Positions 1 through 8,106 of a stretch of 48,349 nucleotides of DNA are shown piece after piece (position 1 is the stretch's first letter; each line of letters begins with the position of its first letter). The position numbers and the translations under genes are program-made. The notes beneath the pieces were generated by a model. It did not search any database. It had not been told where the DNA came from and was given only the letters and a program-made list of their open reading frames with translations. The stretch spans positions 1 through 48,349 of the forward strand of contig CAMAQH010000029.1 of NCBI GenBank assembly GCA_945860295.1, written 5' to 3'. The stretch comes from Prosthecobacter debontii. Its GTDB lineage: Bacteria; Verrucomicrobiota; Verrucomicrobiia; Verrucomicrobiales; Verrucomicrobiaceae.

Positions 1-20
1 GGCAGTTCTCACGAACTGCC
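1..20. terminator. Perfect hairpin, possible terminator
   Basis: An 8-bp perfect inverted repeat (GGCAGTTC / GAACTGCC) with a TCAC loop lies 26 bases beyond the stop of the minus-strand adenylate-forming gene. No T-run is visible because the window ends here, so the terminator reading is an inference from position. Confidence 0.4.
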
Positions 21-46
21 GCCTTGGAGAATTACAAAGAGTCAGA

Positions 47-1108
47 TCAATATACACCCTCAACGATGGTCTTCTCCATCGCACCAAACGGGCGCACATC
101 GGCGACACCATCCCAAGCATAAGGCGCACGCGGCTTGCGGCGCATGGCCTCATCACGCTCCAGAAAGCGGGGCATGAAGAACTCCTTCGTAAGCGTGGTC
201 AATTCCACGCGGCCCCAGGCATCGTAGTCCACCGTGTTGTCTGTGTGGTTTGGATCGACGACACGCAGAACGGCACGCGGCTGCGGAGCGTAGTAAGAGA
301 TGGAGAAATTGTCCTCAGGCGTGAGTGGCACGCTGGCCGCCAGACCCATGAGCGTGTTGCCATACGTTGGATAGAAGCCGATGCGGCCTTCTAGCACTTC
401 TTCGACAATGAAGCGCACATACTGCGGCGTCATGGTGGTGCCACCGACGAAGCAGCCACGAATACCCGCGCTGTAGAGATCCACCTTCTCAGCCAGAGCT
501 TCCAGCAGCTTCGGCGTGGTGAAGACGGCAGAGACTTTGCGGTTTTTTAGAATGAGCACAGCCTGATCAATGACGTGATCCATATACTGACGCGCCACAT
601 CGAACTGCTTATTTGTGATCGCCTTCTTCACGAAACGTGGATCGAGGTCGATGAAGTAGCAGGAGCTGCCGCGATAGTTCGCCAGATGCTCCACCGCGAG
701 ACGCAGACGGCGCGGGCCAGTCGGGCCCACCATGATCCAGGATTCACCGGGCGGGAAATGCTTGTCATCCAGCTTGTGGCTGAACTCTTCATAATCCACG
801 CGGAAGTCATTCCAGCCCACGCGCTGCTTCGGCATCCCCGTGGTGCCGCCGGTTTCGAAAATGCTGAAAGGCTTACCTTTAAAAGCCTCCGGCACCCAGG
901 CCTCGGGCTGAAGATCTCTGAGCCACTCGTCCTGAAAGTGCGGGAACTTGGCGATGATGTCCTCGTAACTATTCACCACACCCCGAGGATCAAAATTCTT
1001 CTTGGCCCATTCGAGCCAGAAAGCGCATCCCGTCTCGGGAGAGAAATGCCACTGAATGATTTCACGGACTTGGTGATCGAGCTGAGCTTTGGCTTCTTCG
1101 GGGGTCAT
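47..1108 (-). CDS. Short AMP-binding (ANL-type) adenylate-forming enzyme
   Basis: The 353-residue protein carries an adenylation P-loop-like motif near residue 86 (ETGGTTGMPK), an aromatic A5-like motif (YPTYGNT) near 247 and an A7-like stretch (WGRVELTT) near 298. These match the ANL superfamily of acyl/aryl-CoA ligases, closest in style to phenylacetate-CoA ligase or CapK-like proteins. It is much shorter than standard ANL enzymes (430-550 residues) and I do not see the C-terminal hinge and lysine domain, so it may use a partner domain or only adenylate. Substrate unknown. The ATG at 1108 starts MTPEEAKAQ without a Shine-Dalgarno sequence. It follows the exb operon on the same strand after about 180 bp, so it probably has its own transcript. 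Confidence 0.7.
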   Translation of the reverse strand: MTPEEAKAQLDHQVREIIQWHFSPETGCAFWLEWAKKNFDPRGVVNSYEDIIAKFPHFQDEWLRDLQPEAWVPEAFKGKPFSIFETGGTTGMPKQRVGWNDFRVDYEEFSHKLDDKHFPPGESWIMVGPTGPRRLRLAVEHLANYRGSSCYFIDLDPRFVKKAITNKQFDVARQYMDHVIDQAVLILKNRKVSAVFTTPKLLEALAEKVDLYSAGIRGCFVGGTTMTPQYVRFIVEEVLEGRIGFYPTYGNTLMGLAASVPLTPEDNFSISYYAPQPRAVLRVVDPNHTDNTVDYDAWGRVELTTLTKEFFMPRFLERDEAMRRKPRAPYAWDGVADVRPFGAMEKTIVEGVY

Positions 1109-1130
1109 GGTGTTGGGGTGGTGGAAAAGG

Positions 1131-1155
1131 AGGGTGACTTAAACGAAGTCACCTT
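1131..1155 (-). terminator. Hairpin between exb operon and ANL gene
   Basis: An 8-bp stem (GGTGACTT at 1133-1140, AAGTCACC at 1146-1153), extendable by a G-U and an A-U pair, lies downstream of the last gene of the exb operon and just upstream of the ANL gene. On the minus strand it is followed by a short CCTTTTCC. It could be a weak terminator for the exb operon or a leader structure for the next gene. Confidence 0.35.
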
Positions 1156-1286
1156 GATTTACTTTCTACGACTGAAAGGCAGAAATCAATACACGAAGTA
1201 AAGCCTTAGAAGATCAGTAGCTGTTTTGGCACGCAGGAAAGAGTCAGTGGTCGATTCAGTCGCTAACAAGATCGAACTCCAGCCGG

Positions 1287-1829
1287 CTATTTGCGGCTGA
1301 GCTTGTTGTACTTCTCGACGAGTTCATTGAACTCGATGGTGCGGGCGTTTAGCTTGGTGATGGCTTCGTCTCGCTCGCTGAGTAGTTGCTTGATCTGGGT
1401 GTTGGCTTTTTCGATGGCGGTGTTCTGGGCGGTGACTTCTTCGTTGCGTTGCTTGATGGCCTCAGTGCCTTTTCCGGCGAGCTTTTCAATCGCGACCAAC
1501 TCGCTACGGGTGCGGATGGCTTCATTCATGATGACGGCGATGCTGTAGCCGCGCGCGGTCTGATCTACGGTACGGTCACGTAACTCTTCGGTAGTGGTGA
1601 GGAGCTTGGATTCGATCTCGGCACGCAGGCTATTGAGGCGCTCGATCTCACGAGCATACTCCTGCACTTTTTGTTCGGCCTGAATACGCAGCTTATTCTC
1701 GGCTTCGAGCTGATTCACCAGGGTGATGATGCGCGCGCGCAACCGGGCTTCACGCTGCCACTGGAGCACGCAGATGCCGCAGAGGCTGAGAGAGATGAGA
1801 ACCAGCAGGGCCAGGAGAATGCGCTTCAT
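1287..1829 (-). CDS. Membrane-anchored coiled-coil protein, last gene of the exb operon
   Basis: This 180-residue protein has one hydrophobic N-terminal segment (about residues 4-22, cysteine at 17) and then an almost continuous heptad-rich, charged region (about 25-178) with no recognisable enzyme motif. It should be anchored in the inner membrane with a long coiled coil, most likely in the periplasm. Its ATG overlaps the stop of exbD by four bases (ATGA), so the two are translationally coupled. It may be an accessory or spacer of the energy-transducing complex. I do not recognise a named family; function unknown. Confidence 0.8.
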   Translation of the reverse strand: MKRILLALLVLISLSLCGICVLQWQREARLRARIITLVNQLEAENKLRIQAEQKVQEYAREIERLNSLRAEIESKLLTTTEELRDRTVDQTARGYSIAVIMNEAIRTRSELVAIEKLAGKGTEAIKQRNEEVTAQNTAIEKANTQIKQLLSERDEAITKLNARTIEFNELVEKYNKLSRK

Positions 1830-2263
1830 TTGGCAGGAGCAGGGGCGGCGGGGGCTGGGCTGACCTTGACGTTGAAGGCGACTTTATTGAAGCCAACTCG
1901 GCGAACGATGTCGAGCGCCTTTACCATGTCGGCATGACGGGTATCGGCATCGCCACTGATATAGACGGGCGTGTTTGGATCGGTGCCAAAGCGCTCGGCG
2001 AGGCGCCGCTCGATATCCGGCAGGGTGACACGCTCGGTATTAAAGAAGAGATCACCGGCGGCATTGACGGCGAGATTGATCATGTCGGGCTTGAAGTCGG
2101 ACTGCGCGGAGGCGGCGACGGGGAGATTGACCTTGATGGTCTGCTGCTTGCTCATGGTCAGGCTCACCATCATGAAAGCGGCAAGCAGAAAGAACATGAC
2201 GTCGATCAGCGGGATGATCTCCAGCCGCGTTTTCTTCTGCGGGATGGGGGAGTGAAGTTTCAT
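1826..2263 (-). CDS. exbD: ExbD/TolR-type biopolymer transport protein
   Basis: The 145-residue protein has the ExbD layout: a short cytoplasmic N-terminus, a single transmembrane helix at about residues 17-38 (IPLIDVMFFLLAAFMMV) with the conserved membrane aspartate (D21), and a periplasmic domain ending in KVSPAPAAPAPAK. ExbD forms the proton-driven stator with ExbB and energises TonB. It sits 18 bp downstream of exbB and overlaps the coiled-coil gene by four bases. TolR is the alternative, but the adjacent tonB gene favours ExbD. Confidence 0.9.
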   Translation of the reverse strand: MKLHSPIPQKKTRLEIIPLIDVMFFLLAAFMMVSLTMSKQQTIKVNLPVAASAQSDFKPDMINLAVNAAGDLFFNTERVTLPDIERRLAERFGTDPNTPVYISGDADTRHADMVKALDIVRRVGFNKVAFNVKVSPAPAAPAPAK

Positions 2264-2281
2264 GGCGGTGCGAGTCGCGGA

Positions 2282-2938
2282 TTAGCGTTTGGCGGCGACT
2301 TGATCAAAGCCGTGCTGGGAGGCTAGGATAAGCACGTTGTTAGCGGCGGCTTCGAGTTCGAACTGAAGCTTGGTGAGGCGTCCGTGGAAGAAATTCATGG
2401 GGACGAGAGTGGTGATGGCGATGCCAAGGCCGGTGGCCGTGGCGATCAGAGCTTCACCAATGCCACCGGTGACTTTTTCCACCGCGAGTTCCGAGCTGCC
2501 GATGGAGGTGAATGAACCCATGATACCGGTGACGGTGCCGAGCAGGCCAAGCAGCGGGCCGAGCGTGACGATGGTGTCCATGGCTCCGAGAAACTTGCCT
2601 GCGGCTTGCAGTTCATGACCAGCGGCGACCTCCAGCGCGCCCTGCATGGAACTGTGATGATGGTTCAGTCCATGATGAACCATGCGCACCACGGGGTCGG
2701 TGCTGCCGGTGGAAAGTGAGACGGCACGGGCAAGATCGCCCTCCTCCAGCGCGGCATAGACTTCCTCCAGGCGCTTCGGTTTCCGGCTCACGCCCATTCG
2801 CGACCACCAGACGACACGCTCGATCACGACACAGACGGCCACGACCGCTACTACGAGGATGGGATACATGATCGGGCCGCCTCTGATGATGAAATCAATG
2901 ACGGCATTAGCGAGAAAAAGAGATGAGGAGACTGGCAT
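2282..2938 (-). CDS. exbB: ExbB/TolQ/MotA-type proton channel protein
   Basis: The 218-residue protein has an N-terminal helix (about residues 19-40), a cytoplasmic loop, and two further helices. The second contains the family signature TLGPLLGLLGTVTGIMGSF (about 125-143) and the third is GEALIATATGLGIAITTL (about 160-177). ExbB oligomers enclose an ExbD dimer and use the proton gradient to drive TonB. It lies 12 bp downstream of tonB and 18 bp upstream of exbD, a tonB-exbB-exbD order typical of a single transport operon. Confidence 0.92.
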   Translation of the reverse strand: MPVSSSLFLANAVIDFIIRGGPIMYPILVVAVVAVCVVIERVVWWSRMGVSRKPKRLEEVYAALEEGDLARAVSLSTGSTDPVVRMVHHGLNHHHSSMQGALEVAAGHELQAAGKFLGAMDTIVTLGPLLGLLGTVTGIMGSFTSIGSSELAVEKVTGGIGEALIATATGLGIAITTLVPMNFFHGRLTKLQFELEAAANNVLILASQHGFDQVAAKR

Positions 2939-2950
2939 AGCAGAAATGTT

Positions 2951-3796
2951 TTAACGAATCACGAAACTAAGAGGGGCCACGAACTCGCGCACCTGACCTG
3001 GAGGAGCTTTACCATTACGGCGAACCCAAGAGGCAGCATACTGATCAAGAGTGGAGTTCCCACTCGTGCCGACGACGCTGACGCTGGAAGCACGGCCTGA
3101 GGCCCCAACGACGATTTTCAGCCTGACCGTGCCCTGAATTCCGAGCGAACGCAGTGAACTGGGATAGCTAGGCTTAGGAATCTCGAAGGTGCCGCGCCCA
3201 CCACCGCCTGAACCAGTGCCCTGCCCCGCTGTGCTGCTGGCCCCCGTGGGACTCTGAGTCGCAGACTTGGTGATGGTCACGCGCCGAACTTCTGGCTTTG
3301 GCAAATCTGGGTCCACTGGGCGCAGGGCGACCTCGATCTTAGGTGCGGTGGGTATGGTGAACACGTCCTCCGTCACTAGTGCCTCCGCCAGTTCCGGCAG
3401 ATCGAGCGGCTGCTCCATGATCTGCACAGGTGTGGGCACTTCCTGCACTTCGGCCACTGTTTCGGGCGTGACTTCGGTCGTCTCAGTGGCCGCTGAAAGT
3501 TCCACCATCATCGCCGCCTCAGGTGCTGCGGTATCCAGATCAGAATTGGCTTTCTCCAATGAAGACAGCACCGGGAGCGGGCCGTCATCACTCCAGATGC
3601 CAGAGACACCCACTGCTAAAAAACTGGCCGTGACTGCCACCAGCCAGGACCATTTAGCCAATTCCTCGCCAGCCCACAGCCACCGTGATCTTCCCGCTCC
3701 ACTCTGTGGTGGCGGGAATCCCAGAGGCGAAGACGCGATGAGGGCCGAGTATGGCATGACGAATGGCGAGAATGGCGATTGATCCGAGTTGGTCAA
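2951..3796 (-). CDS. tonB: TonB-family energy transducer
   Basis: The 281-residue protein has a cytoplasmic N-terminus, one transmembrane segment at about residues 50-66 (WLVAVTASFLAVGVSG), an acidic/proline/valine-rich periplasmic spacer (about 75-195), and a TonB C-terminal domain (about 200-281) with the usual YPSSLRSLGIQGTV and later FVAPLSFVIR segments. It transmits ExbBD energy to TonB-dependent receptors, two of which are encoded at 31.4 and 41.3 kb. The start could also be the internal ATG at 3757, which still leaves the membrane segment intact. A 15-bp dyad lies at 3804-3818 immediately upstream, the same motif as in front of the FecA-like receptor. Confidence 0.9.
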   Translation of the reverse strand: MTNSDQSPFSPFVMPYSALIASSPLGFPPPQSGAGRSRWLWAGEELAKWSWLVAVTASFLAVGVSGIWSDDGPLPVLSSLEKANSDLDTAAPEAAMMVELSAATETTEVTPETVAEVQEVPTPVQIMEQPLDLPELAEALVTEDVFTIPTAPKIEVALRPVDPDLPKPEVRRVTITKSATQSPTGASSTAGQGTGSGGGGRGTFEIPKPSYPSSLRSLGIQGTVRLKIVVGASGRASSVSVVGTSGNSTLDQYAASWVRRNGKAPPGQVREFVAPLSFVIR

Positions 3797-3803
3797 ACGC
3801 TAT

Positions 3804-3818
3804 TGAGACAAGTTCGCA
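3804..3818 (-). promoter_or_regulatory. Putative Fur-like 7-1-7 operator of the tonB operon
   Basis: On the plus strand TGAGACA-A-GTTCGCA fills part of the 48-bp gap between ndpA and tonB. It matches the reverse complement of the first site before the FecA-like receptor (TGAGACA-T-TGTCGCA) at 12 of 15 positions. The geometry is that of Fur-family boxes; assignment to Fur is an inference. Confidence 0.5.
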
Positions 3819-3844
3819 GAAAAGAAGCCGCCCCTCAACCGACC

Positions 3845-4912
3845 TCAGCCCGCCGAGATATCCTGATTGTAATAAACCTTGATGAACTTCATGCCCTTCT
3901 TGTCGTCGTAGCCACGCTCCAGCACAGGGTCGTGCTCGGTAGATAAGGTGGATTTCACATGGATCTCCACGCCAGTGTCGAGCTTCAGCACAGCGCTGAT
4001 TCTCTTCCTGGCTTTGGACACGTCTTTCTTTGAGATTTCAAAATTCGTCTCAAAGGACTGGCCCTGCTCTTCCTCAGCACGCACGCGGTGCTCTTGAAAT
4101 CGCTCCACCGCCTCAGGCGTCTTCAGCACCTCCTGCTCGAACTCCTGGAGGTCAAACTTTTCGCGATCCTCGAAATAATCCAAGGCCTGCCGTGCGGTAT
4201 TGCAGGTCTCCCACGGGGGCGTGTCTTCTTCCGACTTCTGGTCGCCAAGGAATGAGACCGCCATCTTGGTATAGGCGTTCGTCAGGAAAGCGGCATCTGG
4301 CACCGCTTCCACGCCGAGGAAGTCACGTGTCCAAAAACGCGCGTCCGTGCCGCTGCGATCAAAGGTGAGCACGTAGTATCCTTTGTTCGGCCAGTAGTCG
4401 ATGATGAGACAGCCTTTGTCGATCTTCTCCGGGTGAATCCCCTGCTCGGTCGAGATGCGCAGATCGCCGTCTTTGGTGGTGATAGTGAGGAATGGTGTGA
4501 CGCTCTCTGACTTCAAGATGCAGACGCCCTGCACCAGCTCTCCCTCGATGTGAATTTCTTTGATGTGAGCGATGCACAGATCACCCGATTTGATGTTCGG
4601 GTGATTTGATTTTGAATAGAGGTGCTTCGCGATCTCACAACCATGTTTGAGAAGATCATCACCATCAGCAAAGAGTGCCTTAGCGCAGATGTTCATCTCA
4701 TGCTTATCCAACGATGAGTGATGCGTGAATCGATGCGCCATCAAGTTCTTGAAGGGCTTTAAAAAAATGGCCGTCAGTGCCGTCTGGTCAGGTTCAGCAA
4801 TTTCAAAGACCTCACGCGAGGTTTGCAGAGGTTCTTCACGTTGAGGATTGCCTATTTTCGCGAGGACGAGGCGTGTGGCAGTAGCAGTATTGAGACGAAG
4901 TTTGACAGACAT
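3845..4912 (-). CDS. Nucleoid-associated protein, NdpA/YejK family
   Basis: The 355-residue protein resembles the NdpA (YejK) family, nucleoid-associated proteins of unsettled molecular role. Family-like stretches include LLKHGCEIAKHLYSKSNHPN, the 'GDLCIAHIKE' region, and the C-terminal GYDDKKGMKFIKVYYN. No catalytic motif is visible. An in-frame GTG/ATG extension runs up to 5068, but that would overlap the divergent pyrH start. The ATG at 4912 (MSVKLRLNTATATRLV) gives the usual family length, so I chose it. It is followed by tonB after 48 bp on the same strand. Confidence 0.7.
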   Translation of the reverse strand: MSVKLRLNTATATRLVLAKIGNPQREEPLQTSREVFEIAEPDQTALTAIFLKPFKNLMAHRFTHHSSLDKHEMNICAKALFADGDDLLKHGCEIAKHLYSKSNHPNIKSGDLCIAHIKEIHIEGELVQGVCILKSESVTPFLTITTKDGDLRISTEQGIHPEKIDKGCLIIDYWPNKGYYVLTFDRSGTDARFWTRDFLGVEAVPDAAFLTNAYTKMAVSFLGDQKSEEDTPPWETCNTARQALDYFEDREKFDLQEFEQEVLKTPEAVERFQEHRVRAEEEQGQSFETNFEISKKDVSKARKRISAVLKLDTGVEIHVKSTLSTEHDPVLERGYDDKKGMKFIKVYYNQDISAG

Positions 4913-5017
4913 GCGGGACACGGAGGTTAGAAAGGAATGAGGCTGTGCAAAGGGATTCCCATCACAGCATCGACATTCACCGACAGACGCGTTTGCCGCC
5001 AGATTTTGAATTGGACG

Positions 5018-5046
5018 TTGCAACGCCAGAGGCACCCATGTAAAAC
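5018..5046 (+). promoter_or_regulatory. Candidate pyrH promoter
   Basis: TTGCAA (5018-5023) and TAAAAC (5041-5046) are 17 bases apart, a sigma-70-like arrangement 20 bases before the pyrH ATG. It would give a very short leader, which agrees with the lack of a Shine-Dalgarno sequence. Only moderate matches to consensus. Confidence 0.35.
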
Positions 5047-5066
5047 CAACTAATTCTACACAGCAC

Positions 5067-5810
5067 ATGGGCGATCACACTAGCACTCGGAAATTTAGGC
5101 GCGTTCTTATCAAACTCAGCGGTGAGGCTCTCAGAGAGCCTGGTAGCACAGACAACATCAGCCCTCCCATTGTGGAAGACATCGCCGCGCAGATCAAAGC
5201 CGCGCACCAAACGGGACTCGAAATCGCGCTCGTCGTCGGTGGTGGTAATTTCTGGCGGGGCGTCAGCGCTAGCAACAAGGGCATGGAGCGCGCCACGGCT
5301 GATTACATGGGAATGCTCGCAACAGTGATGAACTCACTCGCCGTACAGTCCATGCTAGAAGCCATGGATGTCCCAACCCGTGTGCAAAGCGCCATTGAGA
5401 TGAAGAACGTGGCTGAACCGTTCATCCGCCGTGTCGCCATGCGCCACTTAGAGTTAGGCCGCGTGGTCATCTTTGCTGCAGGCACCGGGAATCCCTTCTT
5501 CTCCACCGACACGACGGCTGCGCTGCGTGCCTCTGAGATCGGCGCTGAGTGCGTCTTTAAAGCCACTAAGGTGGACGGCATTTACGATAGCGACCCGAAC
5601 AAGAACAAGGACGCGGTCCGCTATGAAAACATCAGTTTCCACGACTGCCTGACTCAGCAACTTAAGGTCATGGACGCCACCGCTTTCTCCCTGTGCATGG
5701 AAAACAACATGCCCATCATAGTCTTCAGCATGAATGAGCCGGACAACATCCGCCGAGCACTCATCGGTGAACAGATGGGCACGCTGGTCAATGCTGCGGG
5801 CAAGGCCTGA
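5067..5810 (+). CDS. pyrH: UMP kinase
   Basis: This 247-residue protein phosphorylates UMP to UDP with ATP in pyrimidine nucleotide synthesis. It shows the bacterial PyrH (amino-acid kinase fold) pattern: RVLIKLSGEAL near residues 13-23, VVGGGNFWRG near 56-65, GNPFFSTDTTAALRA near 141-155, and KATKVDGIYDSDP near 169-181. Length is normal for the family (about 240). It is divergent from the ndpA-like gene. The usual neighbours tsf and frr are absent here. The next gene starts 52 bp downstream, after a GATC-rich palindromic repeat. Confidence 0.97.
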   Translation: MGDHTSTRKFRRVLIKLSGEALREPGSTDNISPPIVEDIAAQIKAAHQTGLEIALVVGGGNFWRGVSASNKGMERATADYMGMLATVMNSLAVQSMLEAMDVPTRVQSAIEMKNVAEPFIRRVAMRHLELGRVVIFAAGTGNPFFSTDTTAALRASEIGAECVFKATKVDGIYDSDPNKNKDAVRYENISFHDCLTQQLKVMDATAFSLCMENNMPIIVFSMNEPDNIRRALIGEQMGTLVNAAGKA

Positions 5811-5821
5811 GTTTTATAAAG

Positions 5822-5843
5822 TTCCGTCTGATCGGACCGATCT
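5822..5843. repeat. GATC-rich palindromic repeat, copy A
   Basis: TTCCGTCTGATCGGACCGAT plus CT lies 12 bases after the pyrH stop and contains the 13-bp perfect palindrome GATCGG-A-CCGATC (5830-5842). It matches copy B at 23942-23963, inside a coding region, at 18 of 22 positions. Confidence 0.55.
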
Positions 5844-5862
5844 TTCTGAAATCCCCAGAACC

Positions 5863-6543
5863 ATGCCACGACTCCTCACCCTGCTCCTTCTTCCTCTGTT
5901 GCTTACCGCTCAGCAGCCAGTGGCACCGCCTGCGCTCACCGAGTATCAGGGGCGCACCATCGCCCAGACGATGCACTGGCAGGGCGCGGCTTGGCTCGTC
6001 CGCCACAAACGTGACCGTGAGGAATCCACACTGCAAATGCGTGAGGAACTCAAGCTCAAGCCCGGCATGAGCGTCTGTGACATGGGCAGCGGCAACGGCT
6101 ACCACACACTACCGATGGCCGAAGCCGTGGGCAAAGATGGCAAGGTCTTTGCCGTGGAAGTGCAGCCCGAAATGATCGAGATGCTGCACAAACGATCTGC
6201 CGAAAAAGGCATCACTAACATCATCAGCATCATCGGTGAATTCCACGACCCAAAGCTGCCTGCAGCTTCCTGTGACATGATCCTGCTGGTGGACGTGTAC
6301 CATGAATTCTCCCATCCCGAGCAAATGCTGGCCGGGATGAAAAAGGCACTCAAGCCCGATGGCGTCATCGTCATGGTCGAGTTCCGTTCTGAGGACGACA
6401 GCGTACCCATCAAGCCCGAGCACAAGATGACCAAAGCTCAGATCAATAAAGAGTTCACCAGCAACGGATTTAAGCTCGTGCGCGAGTTCGACGGCCTACC
6501 CTGGCAGCACATGATGTTCTTTGGGCTTGCTGAGGCGAAGTGA
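5863..6543 (+). CDS. Exported class I SAM-dependent methyltransferase
   Basis: The 226-residue protein starts at the ATG at 5863 with a signal-like leader (MPRLLTLLLLPLLLTAQQP), unusual for a SAM enzyme. The mature part has motif I VCDMGSGNGYHTLPMA (about residues 70-85), an acidic residue at the end of strand 2 (VFAVEVQPEMIEML), and a later LLVDVYHEFSHPEQML segment typical of class I methyltransferases. Such secreted-looking, UbiE-like methyltransferases are common in PVC and acidobacterial genomes; their substrate is unknown to me. The reading frame is open 43 codons further upstream into pyrH, but the leader peptide and spacing favour this start. Confidence 0.8.
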   Translation: MPRLLTLLLLPLLLTAQQPVAPPALTEYQGRTIAQTMHWQGAAWLVRHKRDREESTLQMREELKLKPGMSVCDMGSGNGYHTLPMAEAVGKDGKVFAVEVQPEMIEMLHKRSAEKGITNIISIIGEFHDPKLPAASCDMILLVDVYHEFSHPEQMLAGMKKALKPDGVIVMVEFRSEDDSVPIKPEHKMTKAQINKEFTSNGFKLVREFDGLPWQHMMFFGLAEAK

Positions 6544-6588
6544 ACAGCGCCTTGCCTCGTTGGCATCGCCGTCTAGTCTCGGGCTGCT

Positions 6589-8106
6589 TTGACTTTGACC
6601 ACCGACTCATCTCCCAACTGGACGCGCCGCTTTTGGACTCTGCTGGCCTGCGTGTTTGTGTTTCGCACACTCTTCATGCTGTTCTTCTGCTCACAGGCAG
6701 ATCTGGCGGGAGATGAAGCCTATTACTGGGACTGGGGTCGCCGCCCTGACTGGGGTTATTATAGCAAGCCGCCACTCATTGGCTGGCTGATGGGCGTCGT
6801 TGGTCGGCTAACCAGTGATACCGATTGGGGCATTCGTGGTACGGCACTGATTCTCGGCACGGGCACCATGGCAGTGCTTTTCGTTCTGACTCGTGCTCTC
6901 TATGATGCACGCACAGGTTTCATGGCTGCCGCGCTCATCCTGCTCACACCAGCGAGTGCGGGTTTAAATCTCTTCCTCACCATTGATGCACCGCTGCTGC
7001 TGACCTGGACCACGGCACTGCTGCTGTTCTGGTTTGCTGCTCAGAAACCCACGCACTGGATGCGCTGGATAGCACTGTCTTTGGTGATCGGCATCGGCAC
7101 GCTGAGCAAGCAGATGATGCTCGTCTTTCCACTGCTCATGTTGGCTTTCGCCGCCGTCTCTCAAGAGGATCGCGCCCTGCTGAAGAACCCACGCATGTGG
7201 ATTGCCATCGTCATCGGTGCGCTATTTCTCACGCCCGTTCTTTGGTGGCAGCAGCAGCATCAATGGATCACGCTTGAGCACACGGCGCATCACTTTGACA
7301 CTAAGACTCTCAGCGCTGTGAAGTGGCTGACTCGCACGCTTGAATGGCCTGGCGTGCAGGCGCTGGTGTACTCGCCCGTGACCTGGGCGGCTCTCATGAT
7401 GGTGATGTGGCTTGGCATGTCGCGGTGGAAATTCATGGCGCGGCGTGAGCGCTATTTGCTGATTTTTTCCGCCCCTGCACTCGTCATCTTCACGCTGCTA
7501 GCCTTGCGTCAACGGATCAATCCGAACTGGCCTGCTGTCTTCTACCTGCCTGCCTTCGTGCTAGTCGCGGCGTGGTTCAGCGGACATTTACCCTTTGGCA
7601 AAGCAAATACCTGGAAGAAGTGGACCCTGCGTGTGGCAGCCGTGTTTGCGGTTGTCTTGCACCTCGTGGTTCTCGTCACTTTTCTGACCAGCTTAAAGGG
7701 GCACAAGAAGCTCGCTGACTTGCTTGGCTGGAAAGAAACGGGCAGGCAGGCAGGCACGTTTTTGGATAAAGTCCCCCGCCCTGCCAACACCTTTGTCATG
7801 GCGCTCGGTCATCGCTACAGCGCAGCACAAATGGCCTTCAACATGCCGCAGCATCCACGCACCTATCGCTGGGAACCCTCAGGGCATCCGGTGTCGCAGT
7901 ATGAAGTCTGGCCAGGGCCTGAGGAGCGTGTGGGAGATGACGCGCTGATCTTCAGCTACGGCGCGCTACCGGCACCCGTGGCAGAGTGCTTTGAGAAAAC
8001 CGAGCCCCTGGGTCGAGTCGAAGTGCCGCTCGGAGATGCTCCACGCGTCTTTGAAGTATTTCTCGGTCATCGACTCAAGACCTGGAAGAAAGTCGGTGCC
8101 CAATGA
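6589..8106 (+). CDS. GT-C glycosyltransferase, ArnT/PMT family 39-like
   Basis: A 505-residue multi-spanning protein, probably transferring a sugar from a polyprenyl-phosphate donor to a lipid or protein on the periplasmic face. The first loop carries the GT-C acidic motif in ADLAGDEAYYWDW (about residues 37-49) and the family-like YYSKPPLIGWLMG (about 56-68), followed by about ten hydrophobic helices and a soluble C-terminal part. The start is TTG at 6589 or TTG at 6595; no ATG fits, so it is uncertain. The stop overlaps the ATG of the PAP2 phosphatase by four bases. The pair therefore suggests a lipid-carrier-linked glycosylation unit, with the phosphatase recycling the carrier. Confidence 0.85.
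   Translation: MTLTTDSSPNWTRRFWTLLACVFVFRTLFMLFFCSQADLAGDEAYYWDWGRRPDWGYYSKPPLIGWLMGVVGRLTSDTDWGIRGTALILGTGTMAVLFVLTRALYDARTGFMAAALILLTPASAGLNLFLTIDAPLLLTWTTALLLFWFAAQKPTHWMRWIALSLVIGIGTLSKQMMLVFPLLMLAFAAVSQEDRALLKNPRMWIAIVIGALFLTPVLWWQQQHQWITLEHTAHHFDTKTLSAVKWLTRTLEWPGVQALVYSPVTWAALMMVMWLGMSRWKFMARRERYLLIFSAPALVIFTLLALRQRINPNWPAVFYLPAFVLVAAWFSGHLPFGKANTWKKWTLRVAAVFAVVLHLVVLVTFLTSLKGHKKLADLLGWKETGRQAGTFLDKVPRPANTFVMALGHRYSAAQMAFNMPQHPRTYRWEPSGHPVSQYEVWPGPEERVGDDALIFSYGALPAPVAECFEKTEPLGRVEVPLGDAPRVFEVFLGHRLKTWKKVGAQ

Noticed and set aside
575-1201. Long open frame (208 codons) antisense to the ANL gene
   Set aside because: It mirrors the codon pattern of the minus-strand gene, which has clear ANL motifs. 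No domain or leader is visible in the antisense translation.
4913-5068. N-terminal extension of the NdpA-like gene
   Set aside because: It would overlap the divergent pyrH start and has no family-like residues; the ATG at 4912 gives the normal length.
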